Shown one piece after another: positions 18,477 to 26,117 of a DNA stretch of 37,550 bases. Source of the DNA: CAZADA01 sp964636945 (GTDB taxonomy: Bacteria > Pseudomonadota > Alphaproteobacteria > Caulobacterales > Maricaulaceae). The stretch spans positions 1 to 37,550 of the forward strand of contig CAZWVH010000027.1 of assembly GCA_964636945.1 (NCBI GenBank). The letters run 5' to 3'. The notes beneath the pieces are model-generated. The model did no database searches. It was not told the DNA's origin and was given only the letters and a program-made list of their open reading frames with translations. Position 1 is the first letter of the stretch. Each line of letters begins with the position of its first letter. A program made the position numbers and the translations under genes.

Positions 18477-19238
18477 ATGTCGCCCGTGCTTCGCAAATTG
18501 TTCATTGCCGCGGCGCTTGGCCTCAGCGCCGGCGCCGGGCTTCCCGCCTTGGCTCAGGACTCGCCATTTTCGACCTCCGAGGAAGAGGCGGTGCGTCAGC
18601 TCGTGCGCGAGTATATCCTTGAAAATCCAGAGATCATCGAAGAAGCGATATACCTATTGCAAACCCAGCGCGACGTTGCGGAAGCGCAGCGCAAGCGCAA
18701 TGCAATCAACGACAATTGGGACGCACTGGTCAACGATCCGCGCGATTTCTCAATCGGTCCTGAAGACGCCAAAGTCACCGTTGTTGAGTTTTTCGATTAC
18801 AATTGCGGTTATTGCAAAACCTCGGCAAATTGGGTGCGAGACCTGATCGAAGAACACGGCGAGGACGTTCGCGTGGTGTTTAAGGAAACGCCGATCTTCG
18901 CTTCACGCTATGCGGGCTCAACAGAAGCGGCGAAAGCCGCACTCGCGGCAAAACAGCAAGACAAGTATCTCGATCTGCACTTTGCACTCATGGACGCACG
19001 CGGCACGCTGGATCCACAACAAGTGAACGCAATTGCCAAACAACAGGGACTATCCATGCGCTGGCTGACCAACGCTATGAAGGATGAGGCTTTGGACACT
19101 CAGCTGGAGGAGACATTGGAGCTCGCGTCCACCATTGGATTACGCGGCACTCCCTATTTCTTAATCAATGGCGAACCAATCGAAGGCGCCAACATTCAAC
19201 GCTTGGAAGCGCAGATTAACGCCGCTCTTGCCGAATAA
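18477..19238 (+). CDS. Periplasmic DsbA-family thiol:disulfide oxidoreductase (ScsC/Com1-like)
   Basis: This 253-residue protein has a signal peptide ending LPALAQ. An N-terminal helical segment (about 33-75, EEEAVRQLVREYILENPEII) resembles the oligomerisation region of ScsC proteins. The thioredoxin fold carries CGYC (Cys110/Cys113) and the cis-proline motif RGTPYF. Such enzymes form or isomerise disulfides in periplasmic proteins; which of the two cannot be read from sequence. Start choice: ATG 18477 follows an AAGGA by only 0-1 nt, whereas an in-frame GTG at 18486 sits 9 nt from the same AAGGA and gives the compact signal MLRKLFIAAALG, so the GTG may be the real start. It is probably cotranscribed with the M48 gene. 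Confidence 0.93.
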   Translation: MSPVLRKLFIAAALGLSAGAGLPALAQDSPFSTSEEEAVRQLVREYILENPEIIEEAIYLLQTQRDVAEAQRKRNAINDNWDALVNDPRDFSIGPEDAKVTVVEFFDYNCGYCKTSANWVRDLIEEHGEDVRVVFKETPIFASRYAGSTEAAKAALAAKQQDKYLDLHFALMDARGTLDPQQVNAIAKQQGLSMRWLTNAMKDEALDTQLEETLELASTIGLRGTPYFLINGEPIEGANIQRLEAQINAALAE

Positions 19239-19360
19239 CGGCGTTTTCACCTCCAGCTGCGCAGTATTCTGAATCTGTGCTGGGAAAACCGGTGATTGGC
19301 GGTTAGTGTCATATTACGCCAATTGCGCGGTCGCGCGTCTGATCCAATGGGGATGTGGTC
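19239..19360 (+). other. Intergenic region dsbA-like to repeat protein
   Basis: A GCCG-AATAA-CGGC stem overlapping the dsbA-like stop and followed by GTTTTC (about 19231-19247) is a weak terminator candidate. The rest of the 122 bp is presumably the promoter of the repeat protein. GGGGA at about 19349-19353 lies 7 nt before its ATG. Confidence 0.3.
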
Positions 19361-20668
19361 ATGCTTAACGCTCTAATCGCAGCGCATTTCTTACATGTGC
19401 TCAGCTTTGATAGCTTCGCGTTTCAAGAGGCTGACGTTGTTCTCAACACGGATGAACAATCCATCGATTTTGGCGACGACTCCTCAGTCTTCTCAAATGA
19501 CGGCGAGTGTGACGATCCGCGTTTTGAGGGTCCGGGCATGACGGCCACTCGCCTATTGGACAGCGACATTCGGGCTGACGCCACAGATTGCCGTACAGCT
19601 TTTGAGGCGGGACGCATCACGCTGAGAGACAATGCTAGCGGCGGCTCCGCAACGACCGGCGCGCCTACAGAAGGCGATCCTGACGACATAGATTTCGGCG
19701 ATAATTCCAGTGACTTTGCCAATGATGGCGAGTGCGACGATCCGCGCTTCACTGGGCCCGGCGTCGCATTTGGCGCAAACCGGACCAATCTCATGCGCGA
19801 CGCCAACGATTGCCGTTCCGCGCTGGAGGCGGGCAATGCGCTCTATGAGGGCGAGATGGCGCCGCTGTTCTCGGGTAGTGCTGACGGTGTGGACTATGGC
19901 GACAACACCAGCGATTTTGCTGATGATGGCGAATGCGATGACCCGCGCTTCGCCGGGGAGAATGTCGCGGCCGGCGCCAATCGCGCCAATTCCGGTCATG
20001 ACGCCCATGACTGTTACAATGCCGTGCAAAACGGCCAAGCAGAATTCCAAAGCGAAATGGCTCCTTTGTTTACGGGGTCGGCAGATGGCGTGAATTACGG
20101 CGATAATTCGAGCGAATATGCCGACGATGGCGAATGTGACGACCCACGCTTTTCGGGAGCTGGCGTGGCCCCCGGCGCACGGCGCGACAATGCAGGCAGA
20201 GACGCCCATGATTGTCACAATGCTGTGGCGTCGGGCGCGGCTGAATTCACCGGCGACCTCGACCCCTTGTTTTCCGGAACATTCCGCGGCGTCGACTTTG
20301 GCGATAACAGCGGCGACTACGTGGAAGACGGCGAGTGCGACGACCCCCGATTCCGTGGACCAGGCATGGCCGTTGCGCCATTGTCACAAGCCAATCGCGG
20401 CGCTGATGCTGCAGATTGTCAGTGGCACTTTCAATATGGCTTTGTGGAACTCGCCGTGAGCGATGAGCCATTCACAGGCCGGCATGACGGCATCGATTTT
20501 GGCGATAACTCCAGTGACTACGCTCTGGACGCCGAATGCGACGATCCCCGCTTCATCGGGCCTGCAGTGGCGCGCAATATGGAAGGCGCCGTTGCTGGGA
20601 GGGATGCGTCAGACTGCAAGATTGCTTATGAGCGCGGTGAGCTGATCCTCAAACCCGCCGACGACTGA
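19361..20668 (+). CDS. Probable exported protein of six ~67-residue cysteine repeats (GECDDPRF repeats)
   Basis: I do not recognise a named function. This 435-residue protein has a hydrophobic N-terminus (about 1-22) that may be a signal peptide, although it lacks the usual basic residues. It then carries six tandem units starting at residues 35, 110, 177, 244, 311 and 378; the last four intervals are exactly 67. Each unit begins [IV]-[DN]-[FY]-GD-[DN]-[ST], has the core DGECDDPRF (DAECDDPRF in unit 6), then a variable segment, then an [AD]-x-D-C element 25-30 residues on. So each unit has two cysteines, 12 in all, suggesting one disulfide per unit. The many Asp residues suggest calcium or other metal binding. 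A GTG at 19355 is an alternative start. The upstream DsbA-like gene could supply disulfides. Confidence 0.8.
   Translation: MLNALIAAHFLHVLSFDSFAFQEADVVLNTDEQSIDFGDDSSVFSNDGECDDPRFEGPGMTATRLLDSDIRADATDCRTAFEAGRITLRDNASGGSATTGAPTEGDPDDIDFGDNSSDFANDGECDDPRFTGPGVAFGANRTNLMRDANDCRSALEAGNALYEGEMAPLFSGSADGVDYGDNTSDFADDGECDDPRFAGENVAAGANRANSGHDAHDCYNAVQNGQAEFQSEMAPLFTGSADGVNYGDNSSEYADDGECDDPRFSGAGVAPGARRDNAGRDAHDCHNAVASGAAEFTGDLDPLFSGTFRGVDFGDNSGDYVEDGECDDPRFRGPGMAVAPLSQANRGADAADCQWHFQYGFVELAVSDEPFTGRHDGIDFGDNSSDYALDAECDDPRFIGPAVARNMEGAVAGRDASDCKIAYERGELILKPADD
19463..20668 (+). repeat. Six tandem ~201-bp coding repeats
   Basis: Units begin at 19463, 19688, 19889, 20090, 20291 and 20492. The first interval is 225 bp and the other four are 201 bp. 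Protein identity is highest in the GECDDPRF core; the DNA has diverged, with many synonymous differences, so these are old duplications rather than fresh ones. Confidence 0.85.
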
Positions 20669-20742
20669 CCTGTTCAGCAGTGCGATCATTGTATCGTCAC
20701 AATGACGTCGATAGTCGTAAGCGTACTGTCCAGGGGTCCTTC

Positions 20743-21111
20743 ATGCGTATTTCGGTCCTGCTTGGTTTTGCCGGGGTGATCTATGCCGTCGCCGTTGCGG
20801 TGATTATCTACGTCTATTTTCAAGATGACGTTTACAACGCCGTGGCCAATCTCGACCACAGCGCCATCGGATTTGAGACGGCATTGCCGCTGGCGGCGAT
20901 GGTGTTGCTTTGGCTTTTTGCGTCAATTCCGGGCTTTATTCTGATTGCTCTTGCGATCATCGACCATGGCGTTGCAGGCGTGCGCAAGGCCGAACTTGAA
21001 GCTGTTCAACATCTTAGCGCCATCCGGATGGAGCTGGGCGCGCTCAATCGGGGATTGACCGACCTGCGTCGGGCGCTCGCTCCGGATCCACAAAAACCCA
21101 AAGAATTCTGA
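20743..21111 (+). CDS. Small two-helix membrane protein, unknown function
   Basis: I do not recognise this 122-residue protein. It shows two hydrophobic segments, about residues 4-26 (LLGFAGVIYAVAVAVIIYVYF) and 48-72 (LPLAAMVLLWLFASIPGFILI). They are followed by an amphipathic, probably coiled-coil C-terminus (RKAELEAVQHLSAIRMELGALNRGLTDLRRAL). ATG 20743 is preferred over an upstream GTG at 20680 because AGGGG lies 6 nt upstream and translation then starts just before the first helix. It follows the repeat protein by 74 bp on the same strand. Its stop lies 3 bp from the convergent thiG stop, leaving no room for a separate terminator. Confidence 0.7.
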   Translation: MRISVLLGFAGVIYAVAVAVIIYVYFQDDVYNAVANLDHSAIGFETALPLAAMVLLWLFASIPGFILIALAIIDHGVAGVRKAELEAVQHLSAIRMELGALNRGLTDLRRALAPDPQKPKEF

Positions 21112-21114
21112 GTT

Positions 21115-21936
21115 CTAGATCAATCCCGCCAATGGACTGGACGGATCGGCATAACGCTTTTTCGCCATGCGGCCGGCCAAATACGCTTCGCGTCCCGCGA
21201 TCACCGCGTGCTTCATGGCGCGGGCCATACGGATCGGATCCTGAGCCTCCGCAATGGCGGTATTCATCAAGACGCCATCGCAGCCCAACTCCATGGCCAC
21301 TGTGGCGTCCGAGGCAGTTCCGACGCCCGCATCAACAATCACAGGCACATTCGCGTCTTCGATGATCAATCGGATATTGACAGGGTTTTGAATACCCAGC
21401 CCCGAACCAATGGGCGCCCCCAACGGCATGATGGCGCAACATCCAATCTCCTCCAGCTGTTTGGCGAACACCGGATCATCGGAACAATAGACCATGACCT
21501 CAAAGCCATCCCCGATCAGCATTTCAGCGGCGCGAACGGTTTCGGTCATATTGGGATAAAGGTGCTTTGGGTCAGAAAGCACCTCGAGTTTGACCAGGTC
21601 CCAGCCACCGGCTTCGCGCGCCAAACGTAGCGTGCGCACCGCGTCTTCGCCGGTAAAACATCCAGCCGTATTGGGCAGATAGGTCACCTGTTCGGGATCA
21701 ATGAATTCCACCAGGCGCGGTTTGTCACGATCGGTCAGGTTCACCCGCCGCAAGGCCACCGTGACCATCTCAGCGCCGGACGCCTCCAGCGCAGCCGCAT
21801 TTTGCGCGTAGTCCTTGTATTTGCCCGTGCCAATGATGAGGCGCGAACGAAATGTTCGACCGGCAATAGTGAGCGGCGTATCGTGGCTGTCTTGGCCACC
21901 CGGCTTCAAGGCGTCAATCAATTTGCCATCGGTCAT
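21115..21936 (-). CDS. thiG: Thiazole synthase
   Basis: This 273-residue TIM-barrel enzyme makes the thiazole phosphate moiety of thiamine from deoxyxylulose 5-phosphate, dehydroglycine and the ThiS thiocarboxylate. Family motifs are clear: SRLIIGTGKY near the N-terminus, VTVALRRVN, the Schiff-base lysine region KLEVL, IMPLGAPIGSG, and the phosphate-binding DAGVGTASDA and GVLMNTAIA. I chose ATG 21936 (MTDGKLID), which overlaps the upstream DUF1272 stop as ATGA and has GGAG 8 nt before it; an ATG two codons earlier (21942) is the alternative. thiS lies two genes upstream in the same operon. thiO, thiE and thiF are not in the window. Confidence 0.96.
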   Translation of the reverse strand: MTDGKLIDALKPGGQDSHDTPLTIAGRTFRSRLIIGTGKYKDYAQNAAALEASGAEMVTVALRRVNLTDRDKPRLVEFIDPEQVTYLPNTAGCFTGEDAVRTLRLAREAGGWDLVKLEVLSDPKHLYPNMTETVRAAEMLIGDGFEVMVYCSDDPVFAKQLEEIGCCAIMPLGAPIGSGLGIQNPVNIRLIIEDANVPVIVDAGVGTASDATVAMELGCDGVLMNTAIAEAQDPIRMARAMKHAVIAGREAYLAGRMAKKRYADPSSPLAGLI

Positions 21937-22172
21937 GAGCATGACTCCACAAGTGGGGTGCGCCTTTCGCTCGCAGGATGTCGCTGTACGGCGACGCCAT
22001 CACGCGTGGGTCGTTGTGCAAAACCGCCACCGCAATTGGGGCAAACGCCGCCAAGGCGAATTCGCGCACAATCTTTGCAAAACGTGCATTCAAAGCTGCA
22101 GATCATGGCCTCTGCCGTTGTGGGTGGCAGATCACGATCACAACACTCGCAATTGGGACGCATCTCAAGCAT
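21933..22172 (-). CDS. DUF1272 cysteine-rich (zinc-binding) small protein
   Basis: This 79-residue protein starts MLEMRPNCECCDRDLPP, the signature of DUF1272 proteins. Nine cysteines are packed in the first 47 residues (8, 10, 11, 25, 29, 32, 35, 44, 47), including CSFECTFCKDC and CPNCGGG, so it probably binds one or two zinc ions. The function of the family is unknown. It sits between thiS (4 bp gap) and thiG (ATGA overlap), so it is made as part of the thiazole operon here. The C-terminal 25 residues are basic and poorly conserved in character. A longer open frame upstream overlaps thiS in another frame and is not credible. Confidence 0.85.
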   Translation of the reverse strand: MLEMRPNCECCDRDLPPTTAEAMICSFECTFCKDCARIRLGGVCPNCGGGFAQRPTRDGVAVQRHPASERRTPLVESCS

Positions 22173-22176
22173 ACCT

Positions 22177-22377
22177 TTATCCCCCACCCACAAACGAAAC
22201 GATTTCAATGCGATCGCCTTCCGCCAGCGCGGTGTGCGCCAATCGCGAGCGCGGCACAATCTCGAGATTGCGCTCCACGGCGACGCCTTTGATGGGAACG
22301 CCAAGATGCTCGAGCAACTGAGAGATTGTGCGAAGCCCGTGCAATTCGGTTTGTTCGCCATTGATGGTGATATTCAT
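22177..22377 (-). CDS. thiS: Sulfur carrier protein ThiS
   Basis: This 66-residue ubiquitin-like protein begins MNITINGEQTEL and ends with a Gly-Gly tail (VSFVGGG). The tail is adenylated and converted to a thiocarboxylate that gives sulfur to ThiG. Length and the ISQLLEHLG and RLAHTALAEGDRIEI segments fit the family. AAAGGA lies 6 nt before the ATG. It is the first gene of a thiS-DUF1272-thiG operon. No TPP riboswitch elements are visible in the 86 bp upstream. Confidence 0.95.
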   Translation of the reverse strand: MNITINGEQTELHGLRTISQLLEHLGVPIKGVAVERNLEIVPRSRLAHTALAEGDRIEIVSFVGGG

Positions 22378-22463
22378 AATCGTCCTTTGGACAGATGTGG
22401 ATAGGCGCCCAATCTACTGCATTGTTCGCTGCATCGTCGTGCGATCATGCTACACACCTGGCC
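22378..22463. promoter_or_regulatory. Divergent region thiS/aroQ
   Basis: This 86-bp divergent spacer must hold promoters for both operons. It contains no TPP-riboswitch core (no CTGAGA and no matching second thi-box half) and no clear -35/-10 pair. Confidence 0.35.
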
Positions 22464-22922
22464 ATGGCCCCAGTGATTTTCATCCTCAACGGTCCAAATT
22501 TAAACCGTCTTGGTTCGCGCGAGCCGGACATCTACGGTCATGCAACCTTAGATGATATTCACCAGGCATGCGTCGAGCGCGCCGCCGCTTTTGACCATAC
22601 CGTCGAGTTTCGTCAAACTAATCACGAGGGTGAATTGGTGGAGCAAGTCCATGAAGCTGTTGATCGCGGCTGCGCCATTGTCATAAATCCAGCAGCCTAT
22701 GGACATACATCCATAGCTCTTCATGACGCCTTGAAATTAGCGTCAACCCCGATCATAGAAGTGCACCTTTCGAATCCATCAGCTCGAGAGACCTTCCGCG
22801 CCAGCAGTATGATTAGTTCGCTTGCACGCGGCGTCATTAGCGGTTTTGGTCCCATGAGTTATGTCTTGGGCGTTGAGGCGGCCTGTCGGCTCGCACCATC
22901 ACCCTCGCCCGCCAAGGAGTAA
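22464..22922 (+). CDS. aroQ: Type II 3-dehydroquinate dehydratase
   Basis: This 152-residue shikimate-pathway enzyme removes water from 3-dehydroquinate. Motifs are ILNGPNLNRLGSREPDIYG with the catalytic Tyr, FRQTNHEGELV, NPAAYGHTSIALHDAL and IEVHLSNPSARETFR. I chose ATG 22464 because the family starts with the ILNGPN strand; the longer open frame would add residues across the divergent spacer. It is followed after 4 bp by accB, the usual alphaproteobacterial aroQ-accB-accC order. Confidence 0.96.
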   Translation: MAPVIFILNGPNLNRLGSREPDIYGHATLDDIHQACVERAAAFDHTVEFRQTNHEGELVEQVHEAVDRGCAIVINPAAYGHTSIALHDALKLASTPIIEVHLSNPSARETFRASSMISSLARGVISGFGPMSYVLGVEAACRLAPSPSPAKE

Positions 22923-22926
22923 CGCC

Positions 22927-23433
22927 ATGTCAAAGCCCACCTCCCCATCGACAAAGCCGCCTGGCGGACTGATTGACGCTGAGTCGATCCGCGAGTTGGC
23001 CGAGATTTTGCGGGAAACGGACCTGACAGAGATCGAAGTGGAGCATGGCACTCTGCGAGTACGCGTCGCCAAAGAACCTGCACCGCAAATGGTGCAATCG
23101 GCCGTTACTTCGCACGCCAATCCTATGCCTGCTCATGTTCAGCAATCTTCCCCGCCTGAAACACCCGCGCCGCAAGGCTCGGCCGACGCGCGCGCACATC
23201 CTGGCGCAGTGCCGTCTCCCATGGTGGGCACGGCTTATCTCGCGCCGGAACCGGGCGCGGACCCCTTCATTGCCGTGGGCAAGACCGTGAAGCAGGGCGA
23301 TACCCTTTTGCTGATCGAAGCCATGAAGACATTCAATCCGATTAAAGCGCCCAAATCGGGCTCCATATCGGAAATTTTAGTTCAAGACGGACAGCCGGTG
23401 GAATACGGCGAAGCGTTGCTTGTATTGGCCTAA
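22927..23433 (+). CDS. accB: Biotin carboxyl carrier protein of acetyl-CoA carboxylase
   Basis: This 168-residue subunit carries biotin for malonyl-CoA synthesis. The N-terminal part (15-60) has the usual ELAEILRETDLTEIEVE and LRVRVAK segments, a Pro/Ala-rich linker follows (about 65-105), and the C-terminal biotinyl domain contains EAMKT with the modified lysine. AAGGAG lies 7 nt before ATG 22927. accC follows after 3 bp, so the two subunits are coexpressed. Confidence 0.97.
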   Translation: MSKPTSPSTKPPGGLIDAESIRELAEILRETDLTEIEVEHGTLRVRVAKEPAPQMVQSAVTSHANPMPAHVQQSSPPETPAPQGSADARAHPGAVPSPMVGTAYLAPEPGADPFIAVGKTVKQGDTLLLIEAMKTFNPIKAPKSGSISEILVQDGQPVEYGEALLVLA

Positions 23434-23436
23434 GCC

Positions 23437-24789
23437 ATGTTTGAAAAAATCCTCATTGCCAATCGGGGCGAAATCGCACTGCGCGTCTTGCGCGCTTGCC
23501 ATGAACTGGGCGTCCAAACGGTCGCTGTTCACTCCACTGCCGATCGCGACGCCAAACACGTCTTGTTGGCCGACGAAAGCGTGTGCATTGGACCACCTGC
23601 GGCCAAGGAGAGTTATCTCAATGTCCCCGCCATTATGGCCGCCGCCGAAGTGACAGGCGCCCAGGCCGTACACCCTGGCTATGGCTTTCTGTCGGAGAAT
23701 GCGCGCTTTGCGGAGATTGTGGAGGCGCACGACCTGACCTTTATTGGTCCCACCGCTGAGCACATTCGCTTAATGGGCGATAAGATTGCAGCGAAAAAAG
23801 CGGTCTCTGACGCCGGCATACCCGTGGTGCCCGGCTCTGATGGCGGCGTGGATTCCTATGACGAGGCCCAAGCGATTGCTGACGGCATGGGTTATCCCGT
23901 CTTGATCAAAGCAGCAGCAGGCGGTGGCGGTCGCGGCATGAAAGTGGCCGAAAACGCGGGAGAACTGCGCGAAGCTTTTTCCACCGCACGCGCCGAAGCG
24001 CGTTCAGCGTTTAACGACGACAGCGTCTACATTGAGAAATATCTCTCCCAGCCTCGCCACATTGAGGTGCAAGTCCTTGCTGACACGCATGGCAATGCTG
24101 TGCATTTGGGCGAGCGGGATTGTTCATTGCAGCGCCGCCATCAAAAAGTTCTGGAAGAAGCTCCCTCCCCAGCGCTCGATGACGCCACGCGCAAGAAGAT
24201 CGGCGACATTGTCGTCGATGCCATCAAGTCATTGGGATATCGCGGCGTCGGCACCATCGAGTTTCTGTACGAAAATGGCGAATTCTATTTCATTGAAATG
24301 AACACTCGCATTCAGGTCGAGCATCCGGTCACCGAAATGATCACCGGCATCGACTTGATCCGCGAGCAAATCCGCGTGGCCGCCGGCGAACGATTGGAGG
24401 TCAATCAGTCTGATATCAAGGCTCGTGGTTGGTCGATCGAATGCCGGATCAACGCTGAAAATCCACTCACCTTTGCACCATCGCCGGGCAAAATTACTGA
24501 GTATCATCCGCCTGGCGGACTGGGCGTTCGCTTCGACTCAGCCATTTATTCGGGGTATTCGGTACCGCCCTATTACGACAGTTTGGTGGGCAAGCTGATT
24601 GTCCATGGCGCAACTCGCACAGAAGCCATTATGCGGCTAAAGCATAGTTTGAACGAAATGGTGATCACGGGCATTGAAACGACAATTCCATTGCATCGTG
24701 CATTGCTGGAAGAAGACGACTTCAACAGCGGTGATTACCATATACGTTGGTTAGAACGGTGGTTGGCGAACGCTGCATCGCACGCGTAG
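23437..24789 (+). CDS. accC: Biotin carboxylase subunit of acetyl-CoA carboxylase
   Basis: This 450-residue ATP-grasp enzyme carboxylates the biotin on AccB. The sequence shows KILIANRGEIALRV at the N-terminus, the glycine loop AAAGGGGRGMK, the metal/ATP residues EFLYENGEFYFIEMNTRIQVEHPVTE and RINAENP. Length is normal. It lies 3 bp after accB and forms the end of the aroQ-accB-accC unit; aat follows after a short gap. Confidence 0.97.
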   Translation: MFEKILIANRGEIALRVLRACHELGVQTVAVHSTADRDAKHVLLADESVCIGPPAAKESYLNVPAIMAAAEVTGAQAVHPGYGFLSENARFAEIVEAHDLTFIGPTAEHIRLMGDKIAAKKAVSDAGIPVVPGSDGGVDSYDEAQAIADGMGYPVLIKAAAGGGGRGMKVAENAGELREAFSTARAEARSAFNDDSVYIEKYLSQPRHIEVQVLADTHGNAVHLGERDCSLQRRHQKVLEEAPSPALDDATRKKIGDIVVDAIKSLGYRGVGTIEFLYENGEFYFIEMNTRIQVEHPVTEMITGIDLIREQIRVAAGERLEVNQSDIKARGWSIECRINAENPLTFAPSPGKITEYHPPGGLGVRFDSAIYSGYSVPPYYDSLVGKLIVHGATRTEAIMRLKHSLNEMVITGIETTIPLHRALLEEDDFNSGDYHIRWLERWLANAASHA

Positions 24790-24830
24790 GGAAGTTATAG
24801 GGCGCGCGCCTTCACCGCAGGGAGCATGCG

Positions 24831-25493
24831 ATCGAAGGGTTCGGTCCAAAGCAATTGCTTTCGTGCTATGCGCGCGGCGTGTTTCCCATGGCGGATTCAC
24901 GCAACGATCCCCGCATTTTTCTTTTGGACCCCGACGAACGCGGCATCCTGCCGCTCAATGCCTTTCATGTGCCGAGACGGCTGCGCAAAACCGTGCGCCA
25001 AGATCCCTTTGTCGTCAGGTATGATTCAGCGTTTAGCGCCGTTGTGGCGGCCTGTGCGGAGCCTCGGCCGGGCCGGGAAGAAACGTGGATCAACCACCGC
25101 ATCCTCGATCTTTATGTGGCGCTCCATGAGGCAGGCCACGCCCACTCGGTGGAGTGTTGGCGCGGTGAAGAGCTGGTGGGCGGGCTCTATGGCGTTCGCA
25201 TGGGCGCAGCTTTTTTCGGCGAGAGCATGTTTTCATGCGAGCGTGATGCATCAAAGCTGGCGCTGGTGCATCTGGTGGCGCGATTAATACTTGGCGATTT
25301 CCAACTGCTCGACACACAGTTTATCACAGAGCATCTCCGCCAGTTTGGCGCATGCGAAATCAGTCGCGACGACTATCAAAAGCTGTTGTCCACCGCACTG
25401 GAACTGAAGGGAAATTTCCGCGCCGCGCCCACAACCATGTCCGGGCTCAAGGCGTTGGAGATTATTGATGGGGCGCAAGCGCCGGTGATCTGA
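24831..25493 (+). CDS. aat: Leucyl/phenylalanyl-tRNA-protein transferase, start codon unclear
   Basis: Aat attaches Leu or Phe to proteins with N-terminal Lys or Arg, marking them for ClpAP. The family signature is clear: CYARGVFPMAD, LLDPDERGILPL, FHVPRRLRK, TWINHRI, SVECWRGEELVGGLYGVRMG, FFGESMFS and LLDTQFITEHL. The reading frame has no ATG or GTG upstream of this core; after a stop at 24798-24800 the first standard start is TTG 24855, which would cut about 8 conserved residues (EGFGPKQ). An ATC at 24831 lies 6 nt after AGGGAG and would give a normal N-terminus, so I place the start there with doubt. An ATG at 24826 is in another frame, so a one-base indel is also possible. Confidence 0.85.
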   Translation: MEGFGPKQLLSCYARGVFPMADSRNDPRIFLLDPDERGILPLNAFHVPRRLRKTVRQDPFVVRYDSAFSAVVAACAEPRPGREETWINHRILDLYVALHEAGHAHSVECWRGEELVGGLYGVRMGAAFFGESMFSCERDASKLALVHLVARLILGDFQLLDTQFITEHLRQFGACEISRDDYQKLLSTALELKGNFRAAPTTMSGLKALEIIDGAQAPVI

Positions 25494-25526
25494 GGCATTC
25501 AGCTCTCAACACCACATCGCAAACAG

Positions 25527-26117
25527 TCATGATCGGGCAAACGCGATGAGCGGCCTCATGTCGTGATTATCGGCGGCCCGTAACGCCGCCACATACCGCT
25601 CTCGCGCATCGGCCAGATGTGTCAGATTAGTTGCGCCCCAGCTGAAGCGCGGATGATCATTGGCCGCAGCTAAGAGATCGGCGGCCATTCGCGCATGGCG
25701 GCCATTGCCGTTCGGGAATGGATGAATGAACACAAGCCGGTGGTGAAAGCGAAGCGCAGCCTCATCAAACTCGTACGCGTCATTGGCCAACCAGAAACGC
25801 GCATCCTCTACCAGCTGAGAGAGCTCGCTGGGAATCTGGTATGCATCAATTCCAATATTGCTAGCCGTCGTTCTGTATTCACCCGCCCATCGCCAGACTT
25901 GGCCAAACATGCGTTTGTGCAATCGTCTAAGAAACGCCACGTCCAATACGTCGCGTTTGCGCGTGAAGGCCCAGTGATCGGCGTCGGCAATGTTGAGTTG
26001 TTCTGCTTCGTTGAGTTGAGCGCGGGTGGTTATGTAGGACGGGATCAGCTGGTCGCGTTCGTCAGGATTGAGCGCCGTTGCGGCGTCATCATTGGGCTCA
26101 AACGGCGACCGGCTCAT
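25527..26117 (-). CDS. Fic-domain protein, 'mobile mystery protein B' type
   Basis: This 196-residue protein has the Fic core HPFPNGNGRH (His132), close to HxFx[DE]GNGRxxR. The metal-binding acid is replaced by Asn136, as is common in the mobile mystery protein B family as I recall it. Fic enzymes usually transfer AMP or other nucleotides to protein hydroxyls; activity with Asn at this position is uncertain. The alpha segment FLRRLHKRMFGQVWRWAGEYR is also typical of Fic/DOC proteins. I chose ATG 26117, which overlaps the stop of the upstream HTH gene (ATGA); a TTG at 26129 is the alternative. The pair behaves like a toxin-regulator cassette in genomes, found sporadically next to mobile DNA. 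Confidence 0.9.
   Translation of the reverse strand: MSRSPFEPNDDAATALNPDERDQLIPSYITTRAQLNEAEQLNIADADHWAFTRKRDVLDVAFLRRLHKRMFGQVWRWAGEYRTTASNIGIDAYQIPSELSQLVEDARFWLANDAYEFDEAALRFHHRLVFIHPFPNGNGRHARMAADLLAAANDHPRFSWGATNLTHLADARERYVAALRAADNHDMRPLIAFARS

Noticed and set aside
22378..22463. TPP riboswitch upstream of thiS
   Set aside because: The 86-bp spacer lacks the conserved thi-box sequences and is too short to fit the element together with a promoter.
24826..25287. Open frame with ATG and an upstream GGGAG overlapping aat
   Set aside because: Its translation has no family character, while the overlapping frame encodes clear Aat motifs. It matters only for the start-codon question.
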